Assembly (NCBI GenBank): GCA_050309775.1
Contig: JBNRMV010000016.1
Coordinates: forward strand, 1 to 41,211
Direction of reading: 5' to 3'
DNA from: DTU072 sp050309775
Lineage (GTDB): Bacteria > Bacillota > Clostridia > Christensenellales > DTU072
Length of the DNA: 41,211 nt
The notes beneath the pieces were generated by a model. The model did no database searches. It saw only the letters and a program-made list of their open reading frames with translations, and was not told the origin of the DNA. Of the stretch, positions 16,904 through 25,418 are shown one piece after another; position 1 is the first letter of the stretch; every line of letters begins with the position of its first letter. The position numbers and the translations under genes are program-made.

Positions 16904-18418
16904 TTAGTTGTGTGTAAGACCGATATTTATTATTTTTATCTGTTCAGTATCATAAATATAAAAGCTGTCGGACTTGGCGTTTTGGTTTATGCCGTTTTTC
17001 ATCAAGAAATATCCGTCACTTTCGGGCTTTCCCGATATATTATAACCTTCAAGCGGCTTTATGGCAATAAAAAACTCCTTGCCTTCTGTATTATATATAT
17101 AAATCGGCTCTATTGGCAACTGATAAAAGCCGCCGTATTTTGTAGTCGTGGAGGTTATCAGCCTGCCTCCGGCTGCCTCCGTCAAATAAAGTTCGACTTT
17201 TACGCCGTCTATCCTGTTTTTTAGTCTGCTGTCAAGACAACCGTCATTGCTTAAAGCCGCAAAGCCTGCCACCAACGGCACTCTGCTGTTCATAGAGTAT
17301 TGCCTGTCATCGCCGCCAAACTCAGTGAGGTTGTGCTGCATAAGGTATTTTGTGCCTGCTCGGGCGTATGTGTAGCTTGTCGGCGTATTTGGAGATACGC
17401 CGTACTGAACGGTTTTTTCTGAAGAGTAGTCTAATGGGATTGGCTCAATTAGCGCATTTGTGTACCACATGCGGCTGAACAAGTGTTTTTCTCCTAGGCT
17501 TGTCAACATTGTCTGGTTTCTATCATAATACAGCCAATCGCTGCGCAGTTCCAAAAAGGTTGTTTGGTTTGTCAGATTTGCAAATCCGCCCTTTGCGCCG
17601 CCGCCCGTTTCGGTGTACATGTCTATGAAACTTGAGCGCACATATTCAACTGCCGCGCCCTTTTCCTTCAAAGACTTTATGGTTTCGGCAGCCAAAAAAA
17701 TCGACCCGTTCAGCGGTTTTTCCAGCCAGTTTATATACTTGTTTGATAGGTTGTTGCTGAATACGCAGTCAAGCAAGGTGACTCTGTCGGGCAAAAAATC
17801 TCTATCTATCAGTCCGTTTTGTTCAAGCGTCACCAGATAGCTTGCCACCGCCGTAATCAGCTGTCCGCCGACAGAATGTCCCACAAACCTTATTTCGCCG
17901 CCCTCAAATTGGCTTTGCTCCATGAAGTCTAAGTAATAAGCTGTCATGCACTCCGCCACGGAATAGGGCAATCTTTCTTTTGCGTAACCGCCTTTGTTGT
18001 TCCTTTGTATAAAGGCGCCGCCTGCCGTCCATATTTTTTCTTCGGCAGCCGCCCCGTCATCTTCCGACATTTGGTTCCAAATCAAGGCGCCCACATTGTA
18101 GCCGCTGCTTTGCCAAGGTGAAACATAATCCTCTCCGTCATCCTCTATGCCCTGCATCAGCGCATATGAAAGCACAACAAGCGGTTTTTGTCTGTCAAAG
18201 GGTGCGTCCTCGTCCGTGCGGTACATTTCGCCATTTTCGTCATAAAAAAACAAGCCGAATTCACCCCCGTTCAGTCCGTCCGGAAGGGAAATGTCGTTGC
18301 TTTTTAGCAACGCCAAGGTGCTTGTCTTTTTTGTTGTCTCATAGCTTATTATGCCGACAGTCACTGCAAACGCGCAAGCAACAAGCACAACGACGAGAAG
18401 CAAAGCAATTTTTCGCAT
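16904..18418 (-). CDS. Surface lipase-like alpha/beta-hydrolase (paralog C)
   Basis: 504 residues from the ATG at 18418; a TTG one codon earlier lies too near the GGAGG site. The N-terminal signal or anchor is at about residues 4-25. The nucleophile motif is GHSVGG (Ser182) after GGEIRFV, the predicted acid is Asp217 (VTLLDCVFS), and the predicted histidine is His312 (KHLFSRMWY), each matching paralog A by eye. From about residue 385 a beta-rich domain (VPLVAGFAA, VKVELYL, TKYGGFYQLP) resembles SdrD-B/CNA-B or carboxypeptidase-regulatory-like folds. It is first of four genes (C, B, ATP-grasp ligase, membrane protein) with gaps of 14 bases or less or overlaps. Confidence 0.8.
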   Translation of the reverse strand: MRKIALLLVVVLVACAFAVTVGIISYETTKKTSTLALLKSNDISLPDGLNGGEFGLFFYDENGEMYRTDEDAPFDRQKPLVVLSYALMQGIEDDGEDYVSPWQSSGYNVGALIWNQMSEDDGAAAEEKIWTAGGAFIQRNNKGGYAKERLPYSVAECMTAYYLDFMEQSQFEGGEIRFVGHSVGGQLITAVASYLVTLEQNGLIDRDFLPDRVTLLDCVFSNNLSNKYINWLEKPLNGSIFLAAETIKSLKEKGAAVEYVRSSFIDMYTETGGGAKGGFANLTNQTTFLELRSDWLYYDRNQTMLTSLGEKHLFSRMWYTNALIEPIPLDYSSEKTVQYGVSPNTPTSYTYARAGTKYLMQHNLTEFGGDDRQYSMNSRVPLVAGFAALSNDGCLDSRLKNRIDGVKVELYLTEAAGGRLITSTTTKYGGFYQLPIEPIYIYNTEGKEFFIAIKPLEGYNISGKPESDGYFLMKNGINQNAKSDSFYIYDTEQIKIINIGLTHN

Positions 18419-18456
18419 CAAGCCTCCGCTTTTTTTGAACGCAAAGTACGCTAAAT

Positions 18457-18485
18457 ATTATATCATATCTGTCATATCTTAACAA
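18457..18485 (-). promoter_or_regulatory. Promoter of the lipase-like/ATP-grasp operon, with internal repeat
   Basis: Reverse strand: -35 TTGTTA (18480-18485), 17-bp spacer, -10 TATAAT (18457-18462) with an upstream TG. The spacer holds two copies of AGATATGA spaced 10 bp apart, which could be an operator; that is a guess from position. Confidence 0.6.
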
Positions 18486-18547
18486 ATAAATAATAATACA
18501 TAGACTTAATAAATGATATATTACAAAAATTAAAATTATCTTTAAGT

Positions 18548-19441
18548 TCAGAATATTGCGTCAATAAATTCCGTTGCGTTGAACGGCAGCAAATCGTCAA
18601 TCTTCTCGCCAACCCCGACATAAACGACAGGCATTTCGTAATCGGCGCTTATTGCCATGACAACGCCGCCCTTTGCCGTGCCGTCAAGTTTTGTCAGCAA
18701 TATGCCGTCAATGTCTATGGCTTCGTTAAAAATCCCCACCTGCGATACGGCATTCTGCCCCGTCGTGGCGTCCAACACAATAAAGTTGCGCCTGTCGGCT
18801 TCGGGCAATTCCCGCGATATGACCCTGTTTATTTTTTTCAATTCTTCCATAAGGTTCTTTTTGTTGTGCAACCGTCCGGCTGTGTCCACAAGCAACACAT
18901 CGGTGTTCTTGGCTTTCATGGAACTGATAGCGTCAAATACCACCGCTGCCGGGTCCGAGCCTTCGCTGTGCTTAACTATCCTTACGCCGGCACGCTCTGC
19001 CCATATCTCCAGTTGTTCGCTGGCTGCCGCGCGGAATGTGTCTGCTGCGGCTATTACTACGCTCTTGCCTTGACTTTTGAACAGGTTTGCCAGTTTTCCG
19101 ATAGCCGTTGTTTTGCCTACGCCGTTGACACCGGCAATAAGCACGGCAAGCGGATAGGAATATTCCGGCACATCATAGTCTATGCTTTCAAGCATAATTC
19201 TTTTTAGCAAGTCCTTGGCTTTTTCGGGTTGGGTTATTCTGTTTCTGAATACTTCTTCTTTCAGTTCCTCAATGATATTTTGTGTTGCAGTCACGCCAAA
19301 GTCGGAGCTTATGAGCGCAAACTCCAACTCGTCATAAAAATCATCGTTGAGTTCCTTTGCCTTAAATATCTCAAAGAACTTTTTGCTGATACTGTCTTTG
19401 GTCTTTTTCAGACCCTCTTTTATCTTTGAAAAAAATGACAT
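18548..19441 (-). CDS. ftsY: Signal recognition particle receptor FtsY
   Basis: 297 residues. SRP-type GTPase that receives ribosome-SRP complexes at the membrane for insertion of membrane proteins. NG domain: P-loop GVNGVGKTT (residues 104-112), ADTFRAAASEQL (about 133), DTAGR (186-190), TKLDGTAKGG (250-259), and the C-terminal closing motif VGVGEKIDDLLPF. The acidic A domain found in E. coli FtsY is missing; only a short amphipathic N-terminus (MSFFSKIKEGLKK) is present, as in many Gram-positives. The ATG at 19441 is preceded by GAGAGGAA; an in-frame TTG at 19453 abuts the smc stop. It is co-transcribed with smc. Confidence 0.96.
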   Translation of the reverse strand: MSFFSKIKEGLKKTKDSISKKFFEIFKAKELNDDFYDELEFALISSDFGVTATQNIIEELKEEVFRNRITQPEKAKDLLKRIMLESIDYDVPEYSYPLAVLIAGVNGVGKTTAIGKLANLFKSQGKSVVIAAADTFRAAASEQLEIWAERAGVRIVKHSEGSDPAAVVFDAISSMKAKNTDVLLVDTAGRLHNKKNLMEELKKINRVISRELPEADRRNFIVLDATTGQNAVSQVGIFNEAIDIDGILLTKLDGTAKGGVVMAISADYEMPVVYVGVGEKIDDLLPFNATEFIDAIF

Positions 19442-19453
19442 ATTTCCTCTCAA

Positions 19454-22400
19454 TCAACTGACATTTGACAGCGCCGTTGACAATTTCACACGGACAATTT
19501 TTGATACGCCCTTTTCTTGCATTGTCACGCCGTAAAGGCAATCGGCAAGCTCCATAGTAGGCTTTCTGTGCGTGATGACGACAAATTGGGTTTCGCCGGC
19601 AAACTTACGCAAATACTGCGCAAACAAATATGCGTTTGCGTCGTCCAAAGCCGCTTCTATCTCGTCAAGCACGCAGAAAGGCATGGGCTTTAGTTTTATG
19701 ATAGCAAACAAAATGGCAATAGCCGTCAGCGCTCTTTCGCCGCCCGAAAGCAACGATATGTTCCGCAACTGCTTGCCCGGCGGCTCGGCAAAAATTTCGA
19801 TGCCGGCATCTAATACGCTGCCGCCTTTTTCTACTTCAAGTTGCAGCATGCCCTTGCCGCCGTCAAATATCTCTTTGAATATTTCCTTAAAGTTCTCGTT
19901 GATTTTGTCAAAATTCTCTTGGAAAATGACTTCCATTTTTGTAGTCAGTTCTGATATGGTGCCGACAAGCGACTGTTCGGAATCGGATATATCCTTGTAG
20001 TGAGTCGAAAGCACTTCATATTCTGCGCTCTTTTCGGCAAACTGTTCGACGGCTTTTTCGTTTATGTCGCCCAGTCTTGACAACTCTCTCTTGATTTTGC
20101 GTATTTCTACCGCGCCTTTTTCTTCGGAAAAGTCCTCTCTGCGCAGCGTCAGCGCCGCTTCATAATCCAATTCATAGTCTTCGCTGATTTTTTGCGCAAG
20201 CTGATACATGTCATTGTCTAGGTTCTGCAAAAGGTTGTCGACGTTGCTCTTTTTTATTGACAAATCCATAAGCACGGACTTACAGCCGTTTTCTTCACCG
20301 CGCAGTTTTTCTTGAGTTTCTTTCAAACGCAGCTTGTGTTCGTCAATTTCTTTTATTTTTGCCGCAATAACTATCAGTTCCTCTTTCTCCTCCTCGGGCA
20401 TCTCAAGCACGCTGAGTTGTTTGTTGAGGCTTTCTATCATAGCGTCATTGGTACACTTGCGGGATTTGAGGTCCATCAAAGCTGATTTAAGATAGTTTAT
20501 GTCGTTTGCGGCGGCGTTTATTTCATTTTCGAGAGAGGCTATCGAATGCTCGGCGGTATTGAGTTTCAGCCTGAAATCCGTAACCCTGTTGTTGAGGTTT
20601 GAGAATTCAGCGCTTCTTGCCGCAAGCTCTGCGCGCAGTCTTGCAAGCAGTTCGTCTGCGGATACCTTTTTGCTTTCTGCTTCAGAAATGCGGGTGTTTT
20701 CGCCGCTGAACAAACTTTCTTTCTCTTTTAGGCTGGCTTCCTTGTTTTCAATATCCCTCTGCAAGCGGCTGACCGCCTCGGCAAGTCTGTTTACTTCGCA
20801 ATCAGTGTTTGCGCAACGCTCGGTGACTGCGCTTATGTCCTTGTCAATACGGGACAGCTGGTTTTGCAACACGCCCGAAGTCTCCTCAAGCTTTTTCATC
20901 TCAGCCTTATAAATGTCTATCTCAGTGCTGACAGCATTATATTTGTTTGTCAGGGAAGCAATTTCTTTATATACATCTTTCAGCAAAGCGTCTCTTTGAA
21001 GAATACTGGTGTCGGGCTTTGGTTTTGAGCCGCCGGTTGTGGCTCCGCCTACGGCAAAGTCCTCGCCGTCAAGCGTGACAATGCGAAAACTGTTGTGATA
21101 TTTTTGCGACAGCCTTATGCCCGTCTTCATATCCTCGACTATGACTACGCTACCCAGCAAAAATCCAAATATATTGCGGTACTTTCTGTCATACTTTATG
21201 AGGTCGCATGCCAGTCCCACACAGCCTTCTTCCTCCAGTACGGCTCTGTTTTCGGCGCGCAATGTGCGCGGAGAAATTTTTGAAAGCGCAAGAAAAGTAG
21301 CTCTGCCGTAATCATTCCTTTTTAAGAAGTTTACCAGTTCGGCGGTGTCCTCCTCGTCCCTTGTTATGATATTTTGCATGCTTCTGCCCAGCGCTATTTC
21401 GATAGCCACCTGTAAAGATGGCGAAACCGTAATAACCTTGCCGACAACGCCCTCGATAAGCGGCGCCGCCTCTTCGGAATTCAGCAGTCTGCGTACGGCA
21501 TCGGCATAACCCGTCAGATTCTTTTTGTAGTCCTCAAGCATTTCGGCACGGGTGTTCAGCCTGCCAATGTCCTGCCGCAACTGGTTTTGTTGCGACTGCG
21601 CTTCTTCCAACTGTTCCAGCAGTCCGGAATAATGCCCGTCAACATTCTTTTTTTGTTCGTACTTGGCTTGGCGCTCATTTTGAAGAGAATTTTGTTCTTC
21701 GTCATTTTGTTTCTTCTTTTTTTGCGCGTCGGCAAGCCCAAGTTTTGCTACCGATATCGTCTCTTTGTCCTGTTTCAGCGAATCAGTCAGACCTTCAATC
21801 TGCGCTTTGAGCGTGGCAAGCTCGGCTTTGATTTCTCCTTTCTCGTCGCTGGAGCTGAGTATAAATCTGTTTATGTCTTCCAGTTCCTTTGATTTTGCCG
21901 CAACATCGCGTTCGGCGTCTTGAAAGCGTGAAATGAGTTCGCCTTCTAGCTGCCGCATCTGCACAAGTTCTTTCAGATGGTCTTCTTTCTCCGCCTTCTT
22001 GCTTTCAAGTTTGTGCTTGGCTTCCTCCAGCGCCCGTTCTTTTTGCGCCGCTTCCATATCTATCTCTATTTCTTTCTTTTTTAGCTCTTCCAGTTTTTCT
22101 ACCGACGCGTCGTGCTGACCCTTGACTTTTTGGTGTTTTAAGCTGAGCTCCAGCCTCTTTTCGTAAAGTTCCTTAGTGTTTTCGTCGGTGCTGTTTATTT
22201 CCTCTACGACTTTTTCGTATTCGGCATTTATGCGGCTGAGTTTTTGTTCGGTTTCTTGTATTTTTTTTGCAAAGGCTTCTGACTGCTCTATTATTTCTTT
22301 TTTGCGTTCAGCATTGTTTTGGCTTTGATAAATGAAGGTGTTTACTTCAAGTATCTTCAACTCTTCTTTAAGTTCTTTGGCGCGCTTGGCGTCAATAGCC

Positions 22401-23026
22401 TCTTTCTCCAACGGTCCCAAATCGCTTTCAAGAGTACTGATGCGGTCAAAAATCCTCACCATGTTTTCTCTTGTTTGCGCCAGTTTTCTTTCTGCAATAA
22501 TTCGTTTTGCTTTGAACTTGCTTATGCCGGCGGCTTCCTCAAAAATTTGCCGTCTTTCGTCGGGTTTTGCCGAAAGAATGTCGGCAATCTTGCCTTGCCC
22601 GATAATCGAATAGCCCTCTCTGCCTATGCCTGTGTCTCTGAAAAGGTCGACAATGTCGCGCAGGCGGACTTTTTCGTTGTTTATATAATATTCGCTTTCT
22701 CCCGAACGGAATAGTTTTCTGGTGATAACAAGTTCATCAAGGTCGACGGCATAGGTTCTGTCTTCATTGTCAAAAAACATTGAGACTTCGCAATAAGAAA
22801 GCGAACGGCGATTTTTTGTGCCGTTAAAAATAATCTCTGACATACTTTTTTGCGCGCGCAAAACACGAGCGCTCTGCTCGCCAAGCACCCACCTGATAGC
22901 GTCGGCAACATTCGACTTTCCACAGCCGTTTGGTCCGACGATACAGTTTACTCCGCCATTAAATTCTATGACAATCTTATCGGCAAAGGATTTGAAACCA
23001 TAAATTTCAATTTTCTTAAAGTTCAA
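19454..23026 (-). CDS. smc: Chromosome segregation ATPase SMC
   Basis: 1190 residues, the normal size. It forms the condensin-like ring with ScpA/ScpB that compacts and segregates the chromosome. Layout: N-terminal head with Walker A GPNGCGKS (residues 31-38), a long coiled coil, a hinge at about 510-650 (LIEGVVGKVITVSPSLQVAI), a second coiled coil, and a C-terminal head with signature LSGGERAL (from about 1093) and Walker B CVLDEIEAALDDAN. The start is a TTG at 23026, supported by AGAGG 8 bases upstream and by the canonical first residues MNFKKIEIYGFKSFAD. In many Bacillota rnc precedes smc; here a promoter and divergent exporter genes do. Confidence 0.97.
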   Translation of the reverse strand: MNFKKIEIYGFKSFADKIVIEFNGGVNCIVGPNGCGKSNVADAIRWVLGEQSARVLRAQKSMSEIIFNGTKNRRSLSYCEVSMFFDNEDRTYAVDLDELVITRKLFRSGESEYYINNEKVRLRDIVDLFRDTGIGREGYSIIGQGKIADILSAKPDERRQIFEEAAGISKFKAKRIIAERKLAQTRENMVRIFDRISTLESDLGPLEKEAIDAKRAKELKEELKILEVNTFIYQSQNNAERKKEIIEQSEAFAKKIQETEQKLSRINAEYEKVVEEINSTDENTKELYEKRLELSLKHQKVKGQHDASVEKLEELKKKEIEIDMEAAQKERALEEAKHKLESKKAEKEDHLKELVQMRQLEGELISRFQDAERDVAAKSKELEDINRFILSSSDEKGEIKAELATLKAQIEGLTDSLKQDKETISVAKLGLADAQKKKKQNDEEQNSLQNERQAKYEQKKNVDGHYSGLLEQLEEAQSQQNQLRQDIGRLNTRAEMLEDYKKNLTGYADAVRRLLNSEEAAPLIEGVVGKVITVSPSLQVAIEIALGRSMQNIITRDEEDTAELVNFLKRNDYGRATFLALSKISPRTLRAENRAVLEEEGCVGLACDLIKYDRKYRNIFGFLLGSVVIVEDMKTGIRLSQKYHNSFRIVTLDGEDFAVGGATTGGSKPKPDTSILQRDALLKDVYKEIASLTNKYNAVSTEIDIYKAEMKKLEETSGVLQNQLSRIDKDISAVTERCANTDCEVNRLAEAVSRLQRDIENKEASLKEKESLFSGENTRISEAESKKVSADELLARLRAELAARSAEFSNLNNRVTDFRLKLNTAEHSIASLENEINAAANDINYLKSALMDLKSRKCTNDAMIESLNKQLSVLEMPEEEKEELIVIAAKIKEIDEHKLRLKETQEKLRGEENGCKSVLMDLSIKKSNVDNLLQNLDNDMYQLAQKISEDYELDYEAALTLRREDFSEEKGAVEIRKIKRELSRLGDINEKAVEQFAEKSAEYEVLSTHYKDISDSEQSLVGTISELTTKMEVIFQENFDKINENFKEIFKEIFDGGKGMLQLEVEKGGSVLDAGIEIFAEPPGKQLRNISLLSGGERALTAIAILFAIIKLKPMPFCVLDEIEAALDDANAYLFAQYLRKFAGETQFVVITHRKPTMELADCLYGVTMQEKGVSKIVRVKLSTALSNVS

Positions 23027-23063
23027 TTAGTTAACCTCTGTGCAGTGAATTGCTTACCTTGTC

Positions 23064-23092
23064 ATTATAATATCAAACACGACTTTTTGCAA
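23064..23092 (-). promoter_or_regulatory. Promoter of the smc-ftsY operon
   Basis: Reverse strand: -35 TTGCAA (23087-23092), 17-bp spacer, -10 TATAAT (23064-23069), giving a leader of about 30 bases. Confidence 0.7.
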
Positions 23093-23174
23093 GAAAGAAT
23101 TATCATTATTATAAAATCCATATCTATGTGCTTGTCAGACCATGCACTTTGGTTTTTTTGTAACATTATTGTCA

Positions 23175-23203
23175 TTGACAATACCTGGCATGAGTACTAT
23201 AAT
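23175..23203 (+). promoter_or_regulatory. Perfect-consensus promoter of the ABC exporter operon
   Basis: -35 TTGACA (23175-23180), 17-bp spacer, -10 TATAAT (23198-23203): full match in both hexamers. The expected start is near 23210, giving a leader of about 140 bases before the ATPase ATG at 23350, with a small ORF at its very 5' end. Confidence 0.8.
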
Positions 23204-23219
23204 TACCTCTAAGGGGATT

Positions 23220-23258
23220 ATGCGTTCAAAATATTATCCATATCCTTATGTCCTTTAA
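23220..23258 (+). CDS. Possible 12-residue leader peptide before the ABC exporter
   Basis: ATG at 23220 preceded by AAGGGG (23211-23216), coding MRSKYYPYPYVL then TAA. It starts about ten bases after the predicted transcription start. The Tyr/Pro-rich content, length and place at the 5' end of an exporter transcript resemble ribosome-stalling leader peptides that control resistance and export genes. Downstream, 23288-23315 holds an inverted repeat (CATGG/CCATG overlapping AGCCATGGCT) that could be the switch, but no U-tract terminator is visible. The ribosome-site spacing is short. Confidence 0.45.
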   Translation: MRSKYYPYPYVL

Positions 23259-23349
23259 TATCGCCACATAAAATCGTACAATAACTCATGGAAAGAGCCA
23301 TGGCTTTACTATATTAAAAAAAATAGCAATCCATTGTAAAGGAGCAGAA

Positions 23350-24024
23350 ATGATTGAATTGCAGAATATCGTCAAAATTTACGGCAAGGGAGACGCCGCC
23401 GTACACGCTTTACGAGGCATCAATATGAAAATTGAACGCGGCAAATTTACTGCCGTCATCGGAAAAAGCGGCTCAGGCAAATCTACCTTGATGAACATAA
23501 TCGGAGGTCTTGATTCGCCCACCGAAGGCAAAGTTTTCTCAAGCGGTGTGGACCTGACCTCCCTTTCAAAAAATGAATTGGCAGATTATCGCAACAAAAC
23601 CACCGGGTTTATTTTTCAGTCGTTTTATCTTGAACCCACCTTCACTGTGCTTGAAAATGTGGCAATGCCGCTTACAATCAGGGGCGTTCCCAGAAAAGAG
23701 AGAGAAATAGCCGCCAAAGAAATCATAGAAAAACTTGGTTTAAGCGACAAATTGCAAAAAAAAGCCTCCGAACTTTCCGGCGGACAAAAACAAAGAGCGT
23801 CCATTGCCAGAGCGCTGGTACATAACCCTGAGATTGTGTTGGCAGATGAGCCAACGGGCAACCTGGACAGCACAAACGGCGCCGAAGTCATAAAGATATT
23901 GCGCGACATATGCGAGACGGGCAAGAGCGTCGTGCTTGTCACACACAATATTGAAGACGCCAAACAAGCCGACATTATTTTTGAAGTAAAAGACGGGCTC
24001 ATTGAGAAGGAGTTGCGGGCATGA
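23350..24024 (+). CDS. ABC transporter ATP-binding protein, MacB/LolD type
   Basis: 224 residues. It powers the permeases encoded next. Walker A GKSGSGKST (about residues 39-47), Q-loop FQSFYLEPT, signature LSGGQKQR (about 143-150), Walker B VLADEPTG (about 163-170), and switch histidine VTHN (about 200). The sequence around NLDSTNGAEVIKIL is typical of the MacB/LolD/FtsE exporter branch, which works by mechanotransmission on FtsX-fold permeases. The ribosome site is AAAGGAG. The stop overlaps the next start by 4 bases (ATGA). Confidence 0.95.
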   Translation: MIELQNIVKIYGKGDAAVHALRGINMKIERGKFTAVIGKSGSGKSTLMNIIGGLDSPTEGKVFSSGVDLTSLSKNELADYRNKTTGFIFQSFYLEPTFTVLENVAMPLTIRGVPRKEREIAAKEIIEKLGLSDKLQKKASELSGGQKQRASIARALVHNPEIVLADEPTGNLDSTNGAEVIKILRDICETGKSVVLVTHNIEDAKQADIIFEVKDGLIEKELRA

Positions 24025-25418
24025 GGTTTCTCGATACTTTGAAATTATCCTTGCACAGCATATTCCACAACAAAGCAAGGACATTGATTACCGTAATCAT
24101 TGTTTTTGTAGTAAGCCTTTTGATTATGCTGATAAGCATTTTGGGATTGAGTTTTTATACCAGTCTGGAAACAACTTTTATCAATATGTATGATGAATCA
24201 GGCACCACATTTTCGCTGAACAATCAGTGGATATCTTCAAGCGACGGAACATACAAGTTGCGGGGCATCACCCGTGAGGAATATGAAATATTTATGGAAG
24301 AGTTTTCCGCATACCCCGAACTTATGGACAATATCAGCATCTCGGGGAATATGGTTCAGGCAAACTACATTCATGATTTTGAAGATGTGCCGGCTTCGCA
24401 ACAACAAAAAAAAATTAAGGAAAATCTTGGGAATTTCCAGTATCCGCAATATGATACTCAGGTGTTTTCTCCGCTTGGAGACCTTGACACTAATTCAAAA
24501 GCGATTAGCTATCTCAAAGACGGAAGATTATGGACGCCTGAAGACGCCGGACAAAAATACATATGGGTAAGCCAGTCATTTATTGCAAACGCCCTTCTTT
24601 ATGGTGATAGATATCTGTCGATAGGTGACAGCGTAGTTATTTCTATACTATATTGGAAATACGAGAACAGCAACCACAAGGAAGTTTTCAAATTCGAAAA
24701 ATTCAAGATAGCAGGCATTTTTTTGGACTCAGCGTTGAAAGAACTTAATATTATGGCAAACCTGTTTCTTGACCTTGATACTGCGTACGAAATATTTGGT
24801 GATGATTATTATATTGATAATATCACCATAATACACGAACCCAGAATAGGATACAACCTCAATGAAGAATACAAAAAAATGAGTGCCATTACTGATTCCC
24901 TCAATGAGCGCATTGAGCCGAGCATGTATCAGTCGCAACCGCAACTGCGTTTCAGCTGTAACCTTGTCGACAACCTCAAAGAAGCCAGAATTGTCGGACT
25001 GGTAATGACAGGCGCGGCGGTTTTTATTTGTTTTTTCATTTTGCTTGTATCGATAGGCAGCGTTGCAAACTCTATCATTATTTCCATAGACAAAAACAAA
25101 AGGTTTTTGGGAGTTATGATGGCTGTGGGACTCAACAAACGCGGGGTCAAGCGCATAATAGAATTTGAATCGTTGCTTATAATAACGCTAGCCACCGGCT
25201 TGGCGTACGGCGTACTGCTTGCTTTGAAGCCTTATTTTGCAACCATTTTGAAAGGACTGCAATTTTCAGAAATACTTGACATAGTCATAGTTATGCCGGC
25301 GTATATCCCTATTGCTACAATTTTGGGTTTCATACTGATGGCGCTGCTTTTCGCAAGAAAAAGTCTGGCAAAAATAACCAATATGGATGCCATTTCTGTC
25401 ATTAGTGAGGTGGCATAA
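24021..25418 (+). CDS. FtsX/MacB-type ABC permease 1
   Basis: 465 residues. One N-terminal transmembrane helix (about 20-46), a large extracytoplasmic domain of about 275 residues, and three C-terminal helices (about 327-352, 383-405, 423-446) give the classic four-helix FtsX/MacB layout. The motif after helix 2, DKNKRFLGVMMAVGLNKRGV, matches the coupling region of FtsX-domain permeases (RxxxGxxxAxGxxxxxI). The C-terminus DAISVISEVA is also typical. It likely pairs as a heterodimer with the next gene, with which it shares a TAATG overlap. Substrate unknown. Confidence 0.88.
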   Translation: MRFLDTLKLSLHSIFHNKARTLITVIIVFVVSLLIMLISILGLSFYTSLETTFINMYDESGTTFSLNNQWISSSDGTYKLRGITREEYEIFMEEFSAYPELMDNISISGNMVQANYIHDFEDVPASQQQKKIKENLGNFQYPQYDTQVFSPLGDLDTNSKAISYLKDGRLWTPEDAGQKYIWVSQSFIANALLYGDRYLSIGDSVVISILYWKYENSNHKEVFKFEKFKIAGIFLDSALKELNIMANLFLDLDTAYEIFGDDYYIDNITIIHEPRIGYNLNEEYKKMSAITDSLNERIEPSMYQSQPQLRFSCNLVDNLKEARIVGLVMTGAAVFICFFILLVSIGSVANSIIISIDKNKRFLGVMMAVGLNKRGVKRIIEFESLLIITLATGLAYGVLLALKPYFATILKGLQFSEILDIVIVMPAYIPIATILGFILMALLFARKSLAKITNMDAISVISEVA

